Positions 49,806-61,000 of a stretch of 64,000 bases of DNA are shown in pieces. Position 1 is the first letter of the stretch; each line of letters begins with the position of its first letter. Source of the DNA: Argentina anserina (taxonomy: Eukaryota; Streptophyta; Magnoliopsida; Rosales; Rosaceae); NCBI RefSeq assembly GCF_933775445.1, contig NC_065875.1, positions 4,601,001 through 4,665,000 on the forward strand, written 5' to 3'. The notes under the pieces are model-generated. The model searched no databases, had not been told where the DNA came from, and saw nothing but the letters and a program-made list of their open reading frames with translations. The position numbers and the translations under genes are program-made.

Positions 49806-50100
49806 AATCATAACAGTATATTATATAGCAAACTATATATATATACGTATTTATTTACCATTTGTACGATATATATATATATATATAATTCATTATATCT
49901 TATACATGTCATAATTTATAAACACGTCCGAAGACAAAACGTTTAACAATCTCAATATTAAACTCACATGCTTGTCATCGAAATGACCTATTTCAAATGA
50001 ATTCATAACAGTATATAATATAGCAAAATATATATATATGTACTTATTACCATTTATACAATATATATATAATCCACTATATTGTATACTTGTCGTATTT
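49806..50100. repeat. AT-rich direct duplication, about 198-bp spacing
   Basis: CATAACAGTATATTATATAG near 49808 and CATAACAGTATATAATATAG near 50006 head two related stretches, each followed by (TA)n runs and ACCATTT. Together with the 83-bp array they make up the variable middle of the LTR. Confidence 0.7.
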
Positions 50101-50654
50101 CAATATTTAAAACTCTTGCAAAATCTTGGAATCACCGCAAGGGTAGATTCGTAAATATGTGAGATTTTACTCACCTTATTGACTTGAGCGTAATTCCACA
50201 ATTCCCGAAGATAATTCATTTCCTTGATTTAACGATCACCTTGAAAAGATAAGAAAAGAATTTAGAATCGTTTCGTAAACCCTTAAATGCCGAAAAAGTA
50301 ATAATCGGTTACTGTTCAGCAATTTTCGGTTTTACGAAGTTACTGGTCGGTGTTACTGTTCACTGTTACTATTCACGGTTACTGTACAATATACAATTAA
50401 TACGTATTTCTGTACGTATAAATACTATATACGTATTTATGTACGTATACGTACTGTTTAATTGTAAATACAATCTCAGTAAATAAAATTTACTAAATTA
50501 CTCTTTTACAAATTACTTTTTACATTTACTGAAAGTAATTTATATTTACATTTACCGTAGGTAAAATTTAATTACATTTATCGTACGTAAATAAAATTTA
50601 CATTTACATTTACCGTACTTAAGTAAATTACCAAAATACCCTTCTCGGAATCAC

Positions 50655-50775
50655 TGTTCACGCGCCGCCGCACGTGGCGGCGCGTGGGGTGCACGCGCCA
50701 CCTCCGGCAGGCCGCGCGTGGCGCTCACGCGCCACTCACTGTGGCAGCGCGTGGGGCACACGCGCCGAGCCCAAA
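50655..50775. repeat. GC-rich hairpin-like repeats
   Basis: Three spaced copies of GCGCGTGG-type and CACGCGCC-type words alternate, so each pair can fold back on itself. They sit at the junction between the AT-rich and GC-rich halves of the LTR. Confidence 0.65.
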
Positions 50776-51388
50776 ACCGGTGCGTATCACGCCACCGCCG
50801 CCCCATTCCTTCCCCTCTTTCTCCTCCTGCCACCGGCCACTTCCATACCCCCTGCCTGACTCCTCACGCGCCGCCTAAAGCAACGGTTTTCTCCTATTCC
50901 CCTTATTCCTCCTCCTCCCCCGATCTCCTTCGATCCTCCACAATTAATCCAAAAACTCACAACAATAACACAACCACACCAAATCAAAACCACCCTTACC
51001 TCAATCGGAACCTTGGATTGTCGGATCGTCGTCGGAGTGCTCGAGAAGTCGTCGGTGGAATCGCAGGATCGTGGCGTCGTTGGTGGAACTCCGGCGTGGC
51101 GCGAGAGGGCGAGGCGACCTCGGGGTCGCCTGTGGGGGTTGGTGCGACGCCTCCTAGGCCGGCGGTGAGGGCCACGTCCCCCTGAAAAGGGAGATTGGTG
51201 GTGAAGCCGAGAGGGTGAGGGAGAGAGCTCGGGAAGAGGGAGAGAGTGCGGAGGCGCTGCGCGACGATCGGGGTTGCTTGCAGGAGACCTTGTGAGGCCG
51301 TAGGATGCGGTAGTGCTAGCCACGAAGGCTGAGGGCGGAGGTCGGGGAGAGAGAGCGATTCGGAAGGGAGAGAGGAAGGAGAGGGTCG

Positions 51389-51391
51389 GGT

Positions 51392-51420
<29 letters not shown>
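51389..51420. repeat. (GA)n microsatellite
   Basis: A GA run inside the solo LTR; on the LTR's own strand it is a CT run just downstream of the TATA box. Confidence 0.85.
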
Positions 51421-51422
<2 letters not shown>

Positions 51423-51906
51423 CGGCGGAATGAAGGGTTTCCGAAAATGGAAACCCTAATCCCTCAATTTTTCCTTTTATACTATTTTCCAAATCGGAAA
51501 CTAACTTCCGTCGTTAATAACTTTTACCCCCGAAGTCCGATTAGATCGCGTCACATATCCACGAACTCGTATCGACGAGCCCTACAACTTTCGTGAAGAA
51601 AGTTTTCGCAACCGAGCAACAGAATAAAAGTCGATAATTTCGTTCGGAAACGTAACGTTTTTCTTAATAAACGTTCCGAAAACGTTTCCGTTTTTCTTTT
51701 CAAAACATCGCAAACAATCACGTTCTTTTTAATCGAACTTCACAACTTAATAGTATTTAAATTAACCCAATATTGTTTGGAAATTTAGGGTTATTACAGA
51801 TTTTCCCATCCGTCAAAATCGTGGAGGTGCTTTCTGAATGTGCCTCCTGTGTGAGCTTCATCTAAATGTAGAAAAGCTGCATCTATGTCAATTTCCTTAG
51901 ATGGAT

Positions 51907-54900
51907 TTATTCCTTTGAGATGAGGCAATCAAGCGGATCAAATTCTTCATAACCAACATCAACAAGGCATAAACCATCTGGTGGAGCCGGGGGAGCAGTA
52001 GCACGTCTGCATGTTGCATCCATCAGTTTTAGCAATGCATCCTCATCTGCACCTGCAGCAGCTTCCCTTATTGTGGTTGCCACGAGAACCCGAACCATCT
52101 GCAGGAACAGAGTAAACTCAACTTTATTCTTTGGATAAATCTGATATATGAGTTAAAGGGAAGCCCAAGGAATTCAGCTTTGCTCATATTGCAAGAAGAA
52201 ATGGAAATCTGAAACCAACATAATACCAATTCCTTTATTTTTTTCTTCATCAAAAAATTATTTCAAAAAATTATTACCCTGCGTAAGAATCGGTTGGCAA
52301 CAAGTTCGATACACATAACCCTTCTCCCTTTTTCATGATCCTACAAAGACAACAGAGTGAATTCATAACACGTATATGCAGGTAGACTCTTTGTCTGATC
52401 ACTACAATCAGAGCAAAAATGTAATACCTGAAGCTAATAACGATCTAATTATTGGAAGCATGATTATATCAGTTAAAGTTAGGGATCCAAACTAAAAAAA
52501 CAATGTAGGCAGTAGGCATGCCTGAGCATTCAAATAAAGCTTGACAGGATTACATATCATTTTTCATGTGTAATTAGGTGCCAACTAGAAATTAAAATTA
52601 GTACTGAGCAATCACGCCTTAAAGTGGAAGACACTTGTGATTGCAGGCAATACATGGCAACAATTCATTCAAATCCAGTCAAAATATAAGCTACCTCAAA
52701 AGTGGGGCTACAAAGTGCCAGACACCAAACTAATAATGAATTTTTTCCTAGTTTTCTGATCCCTTAATTTATGACATAATCAAAGACCTACACGATTGCC
52801 ATTTACTACCTGAAGGTTGAGGAGAGGCCTTCACAAGTGAAGTCTTTTTAATTATAGACATAAATCTTGACAGTAGTCCGTACATCCTGGCAATTTCTAG
52901 AACTTCAGAAGGGTTAGCTAGTGCAGACTTAGGCTTCAATTGCCCCACTGAGTGCAAGCCTAGAGTTCCGTTTGATGTAACTGAAATTCCTATTCTCCAG
53001 TTCGGTTTTTACTTCCCCGTCTTGGTATATGTTGTTCTTAGTTCCGTCAGGGAACATAACTTCTTTAAATTATGTCACCGTTAAGTCTCTGTGTCTGCTT
53101 ATATGCACGTAAACCTATATGGGTACAATAAGTAAACAATAGAGTTCCATACTCCAAACTGAAAATATGTGAACCTAAGAGAAGTATATTTGATGAGTAA
53201 ATGAAAAAGAAAAGTTCTGCCTGACTAGTAACATAGAAATACATACTGAACATGGTAATCTGTACTCTCTTGCTCGAGCATGAAAGACAAAACACTCTGT
53301 TGGTGGACCCCTGCAAAACAGTATACATACCAAGGGTTACAAAATGACATAAATTGAAGGTACACAAAGACAAGGCAACAGTGATGCTAATATGAGTTTC
53401 AAAGCTATACTCTGAAAAATAACGAGCCTCTAAATACTGTTGACCAAACCAATACAAAACAGTATACATACCAAGGGTTACTAAATGACATAAATTGAAG
53501 GCACACAAAGACAAGGCAACAGTGATGCTAATGAGTTTCAAAGCTATACTCTGAAACATTACGAGCCACTAAATACTGTTGAGAAAGTGAATTATAATTC
53601 TTACTCATTTCTGGATGCTTTGGTATCACGTGCAAACATCTTATATGACAATAACTTCCCTTCGAGTTTCTGTAACAGTTTGTTCACCCTGCTTATGCTG
53701 AATGTCCTTGGCTTCATCTCAGTTTCTAGCCCTATGTCTTCAGTGTTGATTAAGTTTCCAACATTTGCCTCATTGCAGTTATCAGATACAACTTCACGCT
53801 CATAATGATTTTCTTTCGTCTTCAATTTTTGAGTGTTCTCTCCAGTCTCATTACTTTGTTCCGTTTCCTCCTCCTCATCAGTAAATGGAAATATATACAA
53901 ATATTGCCTCCATTTGGCAGAAAAGTTTGGATGGAACGCACGAGATACCTAATTTAAGATAGATTAGTTCTCAGTAAAAATAAAAGGAACAGCACAAGAT
54001 AAATAGCCAAGTAGGTCTCAAGATTTATAAACTAGAAGAATTTAGGCAAGCAATACATAATGAGTGGATTTTAATTCATAAAAGCACAATTCATAGTAAA
54101 TCAGAGGAAAACAACACCTCAGTAACTGATACTGTCCTGAGTTTTCCTGGTGCCGCACTATTTACAGCATCTGCAATATCTTGAGATTTAACATCCTTGT
54201 TCCAAGTATCTAAAAAGTTAAAAAGGATCAACATTAGAAAAGCTCAAAAATCTGAAATGTATAATAGGTAAAATGACAGACACTCCCCAACAATTCTAGC
54301 ATCAAAGAAAATAGAATAGGCATTATATAAACCAGCTCCATATAACAACAAGATCGCCATTGACTGATTCCCATTCATATTGAAATAGTGAAACTTTTCT
54401 CTAAACAATGTAAGGTAAACAAGCAATGAGTTTGTAACATACAAAAAGAACAAACTTGATTAAGGGCTGTCACTCCTTTATCGGTCCGCCCGGCAACAGT
54501 AGCAGCCCCTTCCAATGGCAGCCCTTTCTCTTTCAGCATCATGGCTTTCTTCTCATCCACAAATCTCCCAAGACATTGTTCCACAACACTGTTCCACAAA
54601 ACCACAACACATCAAAACCCCAAAACAGCTTCCAACTCACACTCAACAAACCCAAACCCACAACACAAAACACATCCAAAACTGAACTTGGGTAACTCCC
54701 AAATCCACAAAAGAAGATGAAAATGCACCAAAGCTAGCACCTTTGGACAGTGTAGAGCTCCGGCTGCTTCTGCCACCCATCAAAAGAACCACCATGATAA
54801 GACACCACAATCTTGAAAGTCAATCTTGCCCACCTCCCACCCTTGTTTTTAGAGTTCAAACTCTCAATGGCATTGTAAACTCCGGTTTTAGTCAAACTAG

Positions 54901-55145
54901 AAGTACCCAACAAGGCAGACAAGGGCTTCTGACCCATTACCACATCGGAGTAAAAGTCGATGACTTGTTGCCAAGGCCTGGCTGACATGAACCGGAAGCT
55001 TTCCCTGCAAATTAAAGAGTGCATGATCAATTACAGTGAGTAATATTTGGGGGAGAGAGAGAGAGGAGGGTAAATACTTGGTATTCCAGCGAGCAAATGC
55101 GCAGGGATCGGTGTGGTTGTATTGGACCAACACCTTGCTCTCCAT
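51907..55145 (-). CDS. TruA-family tRNA pseudouridine synthase
   Basis: Converts uridine to pseudouridine in tRNA (TruA/Pus1-3-like fold, which targets the anticodon stem-loop). Eight exons: 55145-55078, 55004-54741, 54588-54443, 54209-54118, 53948-53605, 53310-53247, 52340-52278, 52098-51907. They join in frame to 410 aa. The catalytic aspartate lies in AGRTDKGV (Asp147). Other family landmarks: FKIVVSYHGGSFDGWQKQ, NQVCSFYTWNKDV, AFHPNFSAKWRQYLYIFP, CFVFHARAREYRLPC, MCIELVANRFLRR and MVRVLVATTIREAAAG. Exon 5 adds an acidic, low-complexity insert (DEEEETEQSNE onward, about 70 residues) between conserved blocks. There is no obvious long transit peptide. Donors and acceptors are all GT-AG. Which uridine position is modified cannot be read from sequence. 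Confidence 0.93.
53314..53585. repeat. Intronic tandem duplication, 141-bp period
   Basis: CAAAACAGTATACATACCAA begins at 53314 and again at 53455, followed by about 130 bp that match with few changes. The pair fills most of the intron between exons 5 and 6 of the pseudouridine synthase gene and abuts the exon 6 acceptor. Confidence 0.9.
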
Positions 55146-55860
55146 ATGAGCTTGTTCTCAAGTTTGCGAATTTGGGTGAGTTTTGTCTTGTGGTCTTTTT
55201 CAGTCTTCACGGCATTGCCATATAATTCTATAACCCGTTTAATTACATTAGAAAATTTAGGTTTTTTTTTTTGACAATGCATTAGAAAATTTAGGTTGGT
55301 TCGTAACAATTAAAATTAAAATTTTATTTTAACATAATCCGTTATGGTTCGAGCCGGCGATATCGGTATGGACATGTCAAATTTTTTAGGACGAATTATA
55401 TATTAGTATCAAAATCACAACTTAAATTATAAAAAGGGCAGTGAAATAAATTTAATTATTAAATGATCATCTTAATTAAATGAAAATTAGAAAAATATTA
55501 ATAAGTTTTTAATAAATTTAGAAAATAATCACTTTGTTTTTTTTTTCAGACTATTTTATTTTTTTCTCAAACCATTTTATTTCGGTTATAACTTTTTCGT
55601 CCAACGATGGATTTAAATGTGGTTAATACTGTTTGAAATATTTATTTTTCTCTTTCATTTGATATCATACCTACTCTGAAACGACCACCATACAAGGTAC
55701 AAAAACCCTCGTAAGGGAATGTCGCCGTCCATGGTGGGGCTCTAAGGTTTTCCGACGAAACTAGAGCTTAAGATTCCATAAATCTAGCTTTTTTTTTTTC
55801 ATTTTGAGCACATTCATATTGATCTCTTTTGAATTTTAACATAATTTTTCAGATTTACAA
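55146..55860. other. Upstream region of the pseudouridine synthase gene
   Basis: AT-rich intergenic DNA; the first 100-200 bp should hold the minus-strand promoter. A short phrase (GCATTAGAAAATTTAGGTT) partly repeats near 55246 and 55280. Confidence 0.4.
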
Positions 55861-55874
55861 ATTTTTATAGGACA

Positions 55875-56345
55875 TGTCACACTTACAGTCACACCGCCAA
55901 TCACATTGGTAGCTACAATATCAACATTGTGACTACCATTATATCTAGTAGAGTGACTACTCGTGTATTGGTAGTGTGACTACACTTTTGACTGCTTTTT
56001 GTGATTATGTTGTAACAAAAAGAAAATGTGAAAAAAATGAAGAAAAAAAGAATGAGTATAATTAATGAACATTTGTCTGCTGGTATATGATCTTAAACTT
56101 TTCAAATCAACAAATACGATTCAAATATCAACACTTATTGTGACCGAATAGTGGTGACTATGTGTGTGACTACCAGTCACAGTACCGGTCACATAAAACA
56201 TTTGTCAACTACATTATCAATTACACCACCAGTCACATAAACATTGTTTTGTGACGTATATTGTAACGGGTAATGTAACATGTAAATTACATTAATTTAT
56301 AGTTGTGACAGATAGTGTGACGGATAAACTAATAGTCACACTGAC
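55875..56345. repeat. Cluster of GTGAC/GTCAC words (possible transposon subterminal repeats)
   Basis: By eye I count about 15 GTGAC or GTCAC words in both orientations over roughly 470 bp, where one would be expected by chance. No terminal inverted repeat or target duplication was found. Dense short motifs in both orientations are typical of subterminal regions of DNA transposons, but other explanations are possible. Confidence 0.4.
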
Positions 56346-56399
56346 ATTGTTCAATGACGGTAGTGTAAAAAGTAGTTTTTTGTATAACTGTATAAGACT

Positions 56400-57915
56400 A
56401 GTAAACAACTTAACTAACCAAATCTATAGCACCCTATGTAATTATAGAATGCCCAGGCCTACCATCTGATGAAACTTAAGCTAATTGTCCATACTAGCAA
56501 GTGGAGCAGAATTGTAATTGACCTGAACCATTTTTGTGTTCCTTCTTCATCTCCACTTCCTCGTTTAATTGCTTGCCCATGAAATTCGATTTGTCCTCTC
56601 TCTCTATTATCTTTGAGTCTTTGACCAATCAATCCAATCACATGGTAATTCACTTATTAAACCCAGCAAAACAATAAACGAAACTCGTAACCATAACAAT
56701 TCCAATTAAATAAACAATTATTTTTCTGTCCCAAAACTATTGCCTCTCCATCACAAAAGCATTTGTATCATCTCGTATAGAAACCCAGCCAAACAACCAA
56801 GCATGACTCAGCGCCGCCAACCACCAAATCTTTTCGTCGATGTATTTCGGTGATGCCACAGCAGGTCGCCTCACCGCCGTGCCTCCATGGCTCATCGAAG
56901 AAGATTCACGCCATCTTTATAGATCCGATCTCGAACCCGAACTCCAATCTAGGAAGCCAACGGGATGCCCAATGCCGCCGCTCCTCTCGGCATCGTTTTG
57001 CACTAGTCGGCTATCGTGAAAAAAGGTCCAAATTGAGTCTAGTCAGTCTACACCGCAGGAGGTACGTTTTGGTTACTCAGTGACACAAATCGTAATTTAT
57101 TAAATTTTTATGGGTAACGGTGTAAGAGTTTTGCAAAAATGACTTTTATAATTTTGAAACTTTAAGTGACTATTTTTATAATTATGTAAAAATTGAACCT
57201 TTTTTTTCTTATCACAACCGAAGAAAGACATCATGTTCTTCCTCCGTCCACATAGTCGAATAGTAATCCAAAACATTCAGGCTAAAAAAGAGTCCAAATT
57301 TCAACATGTCACAGCTCATTAGTTCTCAATTTTGACTAGTCAAAACAAATTCATAGGTAACTTTGCTCACAACACTACGATCTTTTTACTTCAAAAAAAA
57401 CAAGCCTCAAGCATATTCTATGGGTGTAAAAAATAAAATTTTAATTGAGCGTAAGAGGAAAGAAAAATAGTGGATGTGGATGAGAATTAAGCGTTGTGAG
57501 TTATTATCCATTCAGACTGAATTCTCTTTTTTTCTTCCGTCAAAATTATTTTTTTTTTCAAATTTATATTTTATAAATTATAATTATATTCTTCAAACTA
57601 GTTAAAAATTTAATGTGTTAAACTCTCATTCTTATTTTATTAACAGAAGATTTAAGCTGAAAATCCCGTATCAAGTTGCAGTTAAGTTTGGGCCAAATAT
57701 AATCACAGCGACAAGTGGCACATCCGTAAATATCACGAAAGCAGTGCCGAGAGTTGGCCTTCTCAACTCTAATTCTCTTCTCTTTTTCTTCTTCTACTGC
57801 CCGAGTACAACTCACCCACCACCGACCTCACACCCCCTCAAAATCAAACTCTCTCCTCTCTGAAACTTCATCACCGTCATCAGAAAAACCAAAACCTCTT
57901 TTTACCTCCACTCCC
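56400..57915. other. Intergenic region upstream of RPN13
   Basis: No supported gene. Short frames at 56459-56653, 56850-57083 and 57615-57863 lack motifs. The last 150 bp are pyrimidine-rich and probably the RPN13 leader, with a likely 5'-UTR intron at about 57920-58050. Confidence 0.4.
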
Positions 57916-58068
57916 ACAGGTACCTTTTATTACCCCGATTACAATCTCTCAATACTCCTTTTCTTTTCCACTCTAGGGTTTTGAGGTTTTTCTATTTCAT
58001 CCAAATTTCTTTTTCTTTCTAATGAATACTCTGCTTCTGTGCATTTGAAGGTCGTGAACTTGAAACCC

Positions 58069-61000
58069 ATGGATTCGTCTTCAGCCGACGCTTTCCCACA
58101 AATGCAGGTGCGATTTTTCATCTGGGCTACCTTAATTTTTATATGTAATTTTGTGTTATATATATATATATATATATATGATGTGTGTATATATGTTTGT
58201 GATTTATACATAGTTGCATCTGAATTTGGGGTTAGAGTGATGTGGTTAAGTAATTTAGGCTTAAGTCGTTTGATTTTAAAGTGTAGGAAGATTTGGATAA
58301 TCCCATGAAATTTTGTGTCTTTATGGAAGAATATATGTTGGGGTTTTTGGGACTCCATATACCTTAGTGTTGCCAAACATAGGCTTTCATACCTTGGACT
58401 ACGTAAGCATATCTTATGCAGCTCAAGCCCATGTACCAAATGTCCCTCGGTTTGTGTGTTTTGTATGAAATAAAAGACAAGATGGAGGACCCATGTCCAT
58501 TGAGCTGGTGAAGCTTCTGTGAGTATAACAATTCGAGGAGCTTATGAATTGCTAAACGAGTTCCTAAAAGTATCAGGACCAACTTATAGCAAGTATCAGG
58601 ACTGGTCTTGGCACTTTCTCCCAGAGTTATGAGTTCATAAAAGTTGGTCCTGATGCTTTTAGGAATTCGTTTCTGACACTGACAATTGGGTATACATTCT
58701 AATGCTTGGATCCTCTTTTTAATTGATTGTGGTGTTTTATTTAAATTATACTCAATAGTAATGACTAATGACCATTGATAAAAAAAAAAGACCATTGATA
58801 AAGTATTTCCGGTGTCTTGTAACCTCCTGCACAAATGAAAGAAGCAAGTTTACAATCTCCCAGCACCGTACACAACTTTGATTCCATTACTGTTATACTG
58901 TTGGTAAAAAAACCGTTAACTTTTAGGCAAGTAAGAGCACAGTGCTGCATACATATATACATATGCATGTGTGTGTTTCAGGTGTTACCTGTTCTCTTTT
59001 TTCTCTTTAGATGATCCATGCTTTGTCAACTATTTATCTCATGGCAGGAAATTATGCTGGAGTTTCGAGCTGGTAAAATGAATTTTGAGGGGAAAAGGGT
59101 TATCCCTGATACTCGTAAGGGACTTGTTCGCATAGCAAGGGTATGATACAAGTTGGCTAAGGGTGTTAGATACCTTTTCTTTACCTAATTCAGGCATACA
59201 GAATACATAAACTTAGATTATCTTATATGTTGCTTAAACATGATTTTGGAACAACCAATTTGAGGGAACTTTATTTTCTTTCTGTATCAGGGTGAAGAGG
59301 GTTTGGTGCATTTCCAGTGGCTTGATCGGAATCTTAATGTAGTTGAAGATGTATCCTTACTCTTTTATATTTATGTTTCTTTTCTTTTCAACATGTTTAT
59401 TCAATTTTCTTGCTAGCCTTGGGTGCTGGAAGTGAGGATTTCACGTTTAATTTATTTGAAGCATCCTACTTGCTTGAAAAGTAAGAAGCTGTTTTGTTGT
59501 TATTATTATAATTTTATTTGTTGTTTTTCTAGTTTCTTTGGCTGTCTTTGTGTTTATCCTTGTGCTTCGTCGTAATTTTCCTTTTCTATTTGTGCAACTT
59601 TTTTTGTTGTACGTTTTATTCTCTTGACCGGTTCCTGTCCGGTTCCTGCTTCTCACAATACCTTTGTATTTTCTTTATATAAATATATATGTATATGATA
59701 CACACATATATATGTATGTATGTATGTATATAATACACACATATATTGTGGACTTGTGATGGCTTTAAATATCCTTAACAAAAGGTACTACAGGATCAGA
59801 TTGTTTTTCCTGATGAGGCAGTTTTTGAAAAGGTATATACTTCACCTGAATTTAGAAAAATTTGAGTTTTATGATCTAATTGCCTCACCCTTCTCCCACT
59901 AGTGTAAAGTTCAATATCATCACTTCACTTCTGTTTCACTTAGGTTAATCAAGCATCGGGAAGGGTGTACATACTAAAGTTCAACACCGACGATAGAAAG
60001 TTTTTCTTTTGGATGCAGGTCAGGCTCGTTGCATATCCATTTTCCTTATTTTGTTTTTGTTTAACGTGTAGGTAGTTCTAATATTTTTTTTCTTTTTTTT
60101 TTAATTATGCAGGAGCCAAAAGCTGAAGATGACTCAGACTTGTGTATCTCCGTCAATTACTACATGAATCGACCAATAGGTACATCAAAGCGATCACTCT
60201 GAGTTAGCTTAGCTCTTCTATAAAGTAGGTGTAGTGTCTTTCCTTAAGTTTCCAGTAAATGCAGGCATGATAATCAGACTTTATCCCATGCGGGATTTGA
60301 AGTTTATATTGAACTCTGAGCATTTGATACCATATTATGTCATTAATTGGTTGGTAGCCACATCATTTCATGTCCCACAAGAGCATTTACATTTCAAAAA
60401 TCCCATGCCAACCTAGATTTTATTAGGTAATTCTTACATGATAAAACAAAAAAAGCTAAACTTTTTACGGAATTGTTTTGTGATGTTTAAATTTCTCGAG
60501 AGTAGTATGTGCTCTGCTTTATTTCTGCCTCAAGTTTGATATTTGGGTCATATTACTGAATTTCAGAAGAAGAAGGCCCTGATGGTTCTGTTCCTCTAAC
60601 AGCTGATGATATGTTTGAAGATGATATCTCATCAAGGTATTATAACAGTAAAGATTGCAACCTTTGTTCTTTAAATTCTAATTTTTCAGGTAGTCCTCTG
60701 AAGTGTGATATATGAGTTAAGCTATTTTAAGATTGATCTGTTGTCCTAAATGGACCTTTGATTTATAACCAATCTGTTGTATGCAACACCTTTATCATCT
60801 CATTTGTAAATGAAATTTTCCTTTCTACATTTTCTTGACATTCACAATATATTGCATCTCTCTGATATGATTTGCTTATGTATTCCAGAGCTGGAATCTT
60901 GTTAGAACCAAACTTGGGTGCCGATGTAAGTAGCGATGTAACCTCTTCATCTGGGCCTGTGAAATTGGAAGATCTTCAGAGAATCTTGAGTAACATTGAT

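Larger units (their letters stand above)
48709..51803 (-). mobile_element. Solo LTR of a Ty3/gypsy-type retrotransposon (3.1 kb) with target duplication
   Basis: The LTR is 48714-51798, flanked by GATTT on both sides (48709-48713 and 51799-51803). On the minus strand it begins TGTAATAACCCTAAATTTCC and ends TTTTGGGGCCGTTACA, endings like those of Tekay/Del-type chromoviral LTRs. A TATA box (TATAAAAGG, 51481-51473) precedes a CT-rich run and a GC-rich stretch. No second LTR, PBS or pol sequence is present, so this is a solo LTR left by recombination. Internal tandem arrays are listed separately. Several open frames inside (50651-51323) come from GC-rich low-complexity sequence. It lies 108 bp beyond the stop codon of the pseudouridine synthase gene, within or near its 3' UTR. 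Confidence 0.85.

Noticed and set aside
50651..51323. Arg/Pro/His-rich open frames up to 178 codons within the solo LTR
   Set aside because: GC-rich LTR sequence with few stops; products are low complexity and overlap on both strands.
48714..51798. Interpretation as a terminal-inverted-repeat DNA transposon (TGTAA...TTACA ends)
   Set aside because: The inverted similarity is short and imperfect. The 5-bp duplication, TG...CA ends, internal TATA and LTR-like end words fit a solo LTR better.
56850..57083. 77-codon frame upstream of RPN13 with a Ser/Arg-rich product
   Set aside because: Only a short GC-richer patch, with no motif or splice continuation. It could be an old gene relic but is not supportable.
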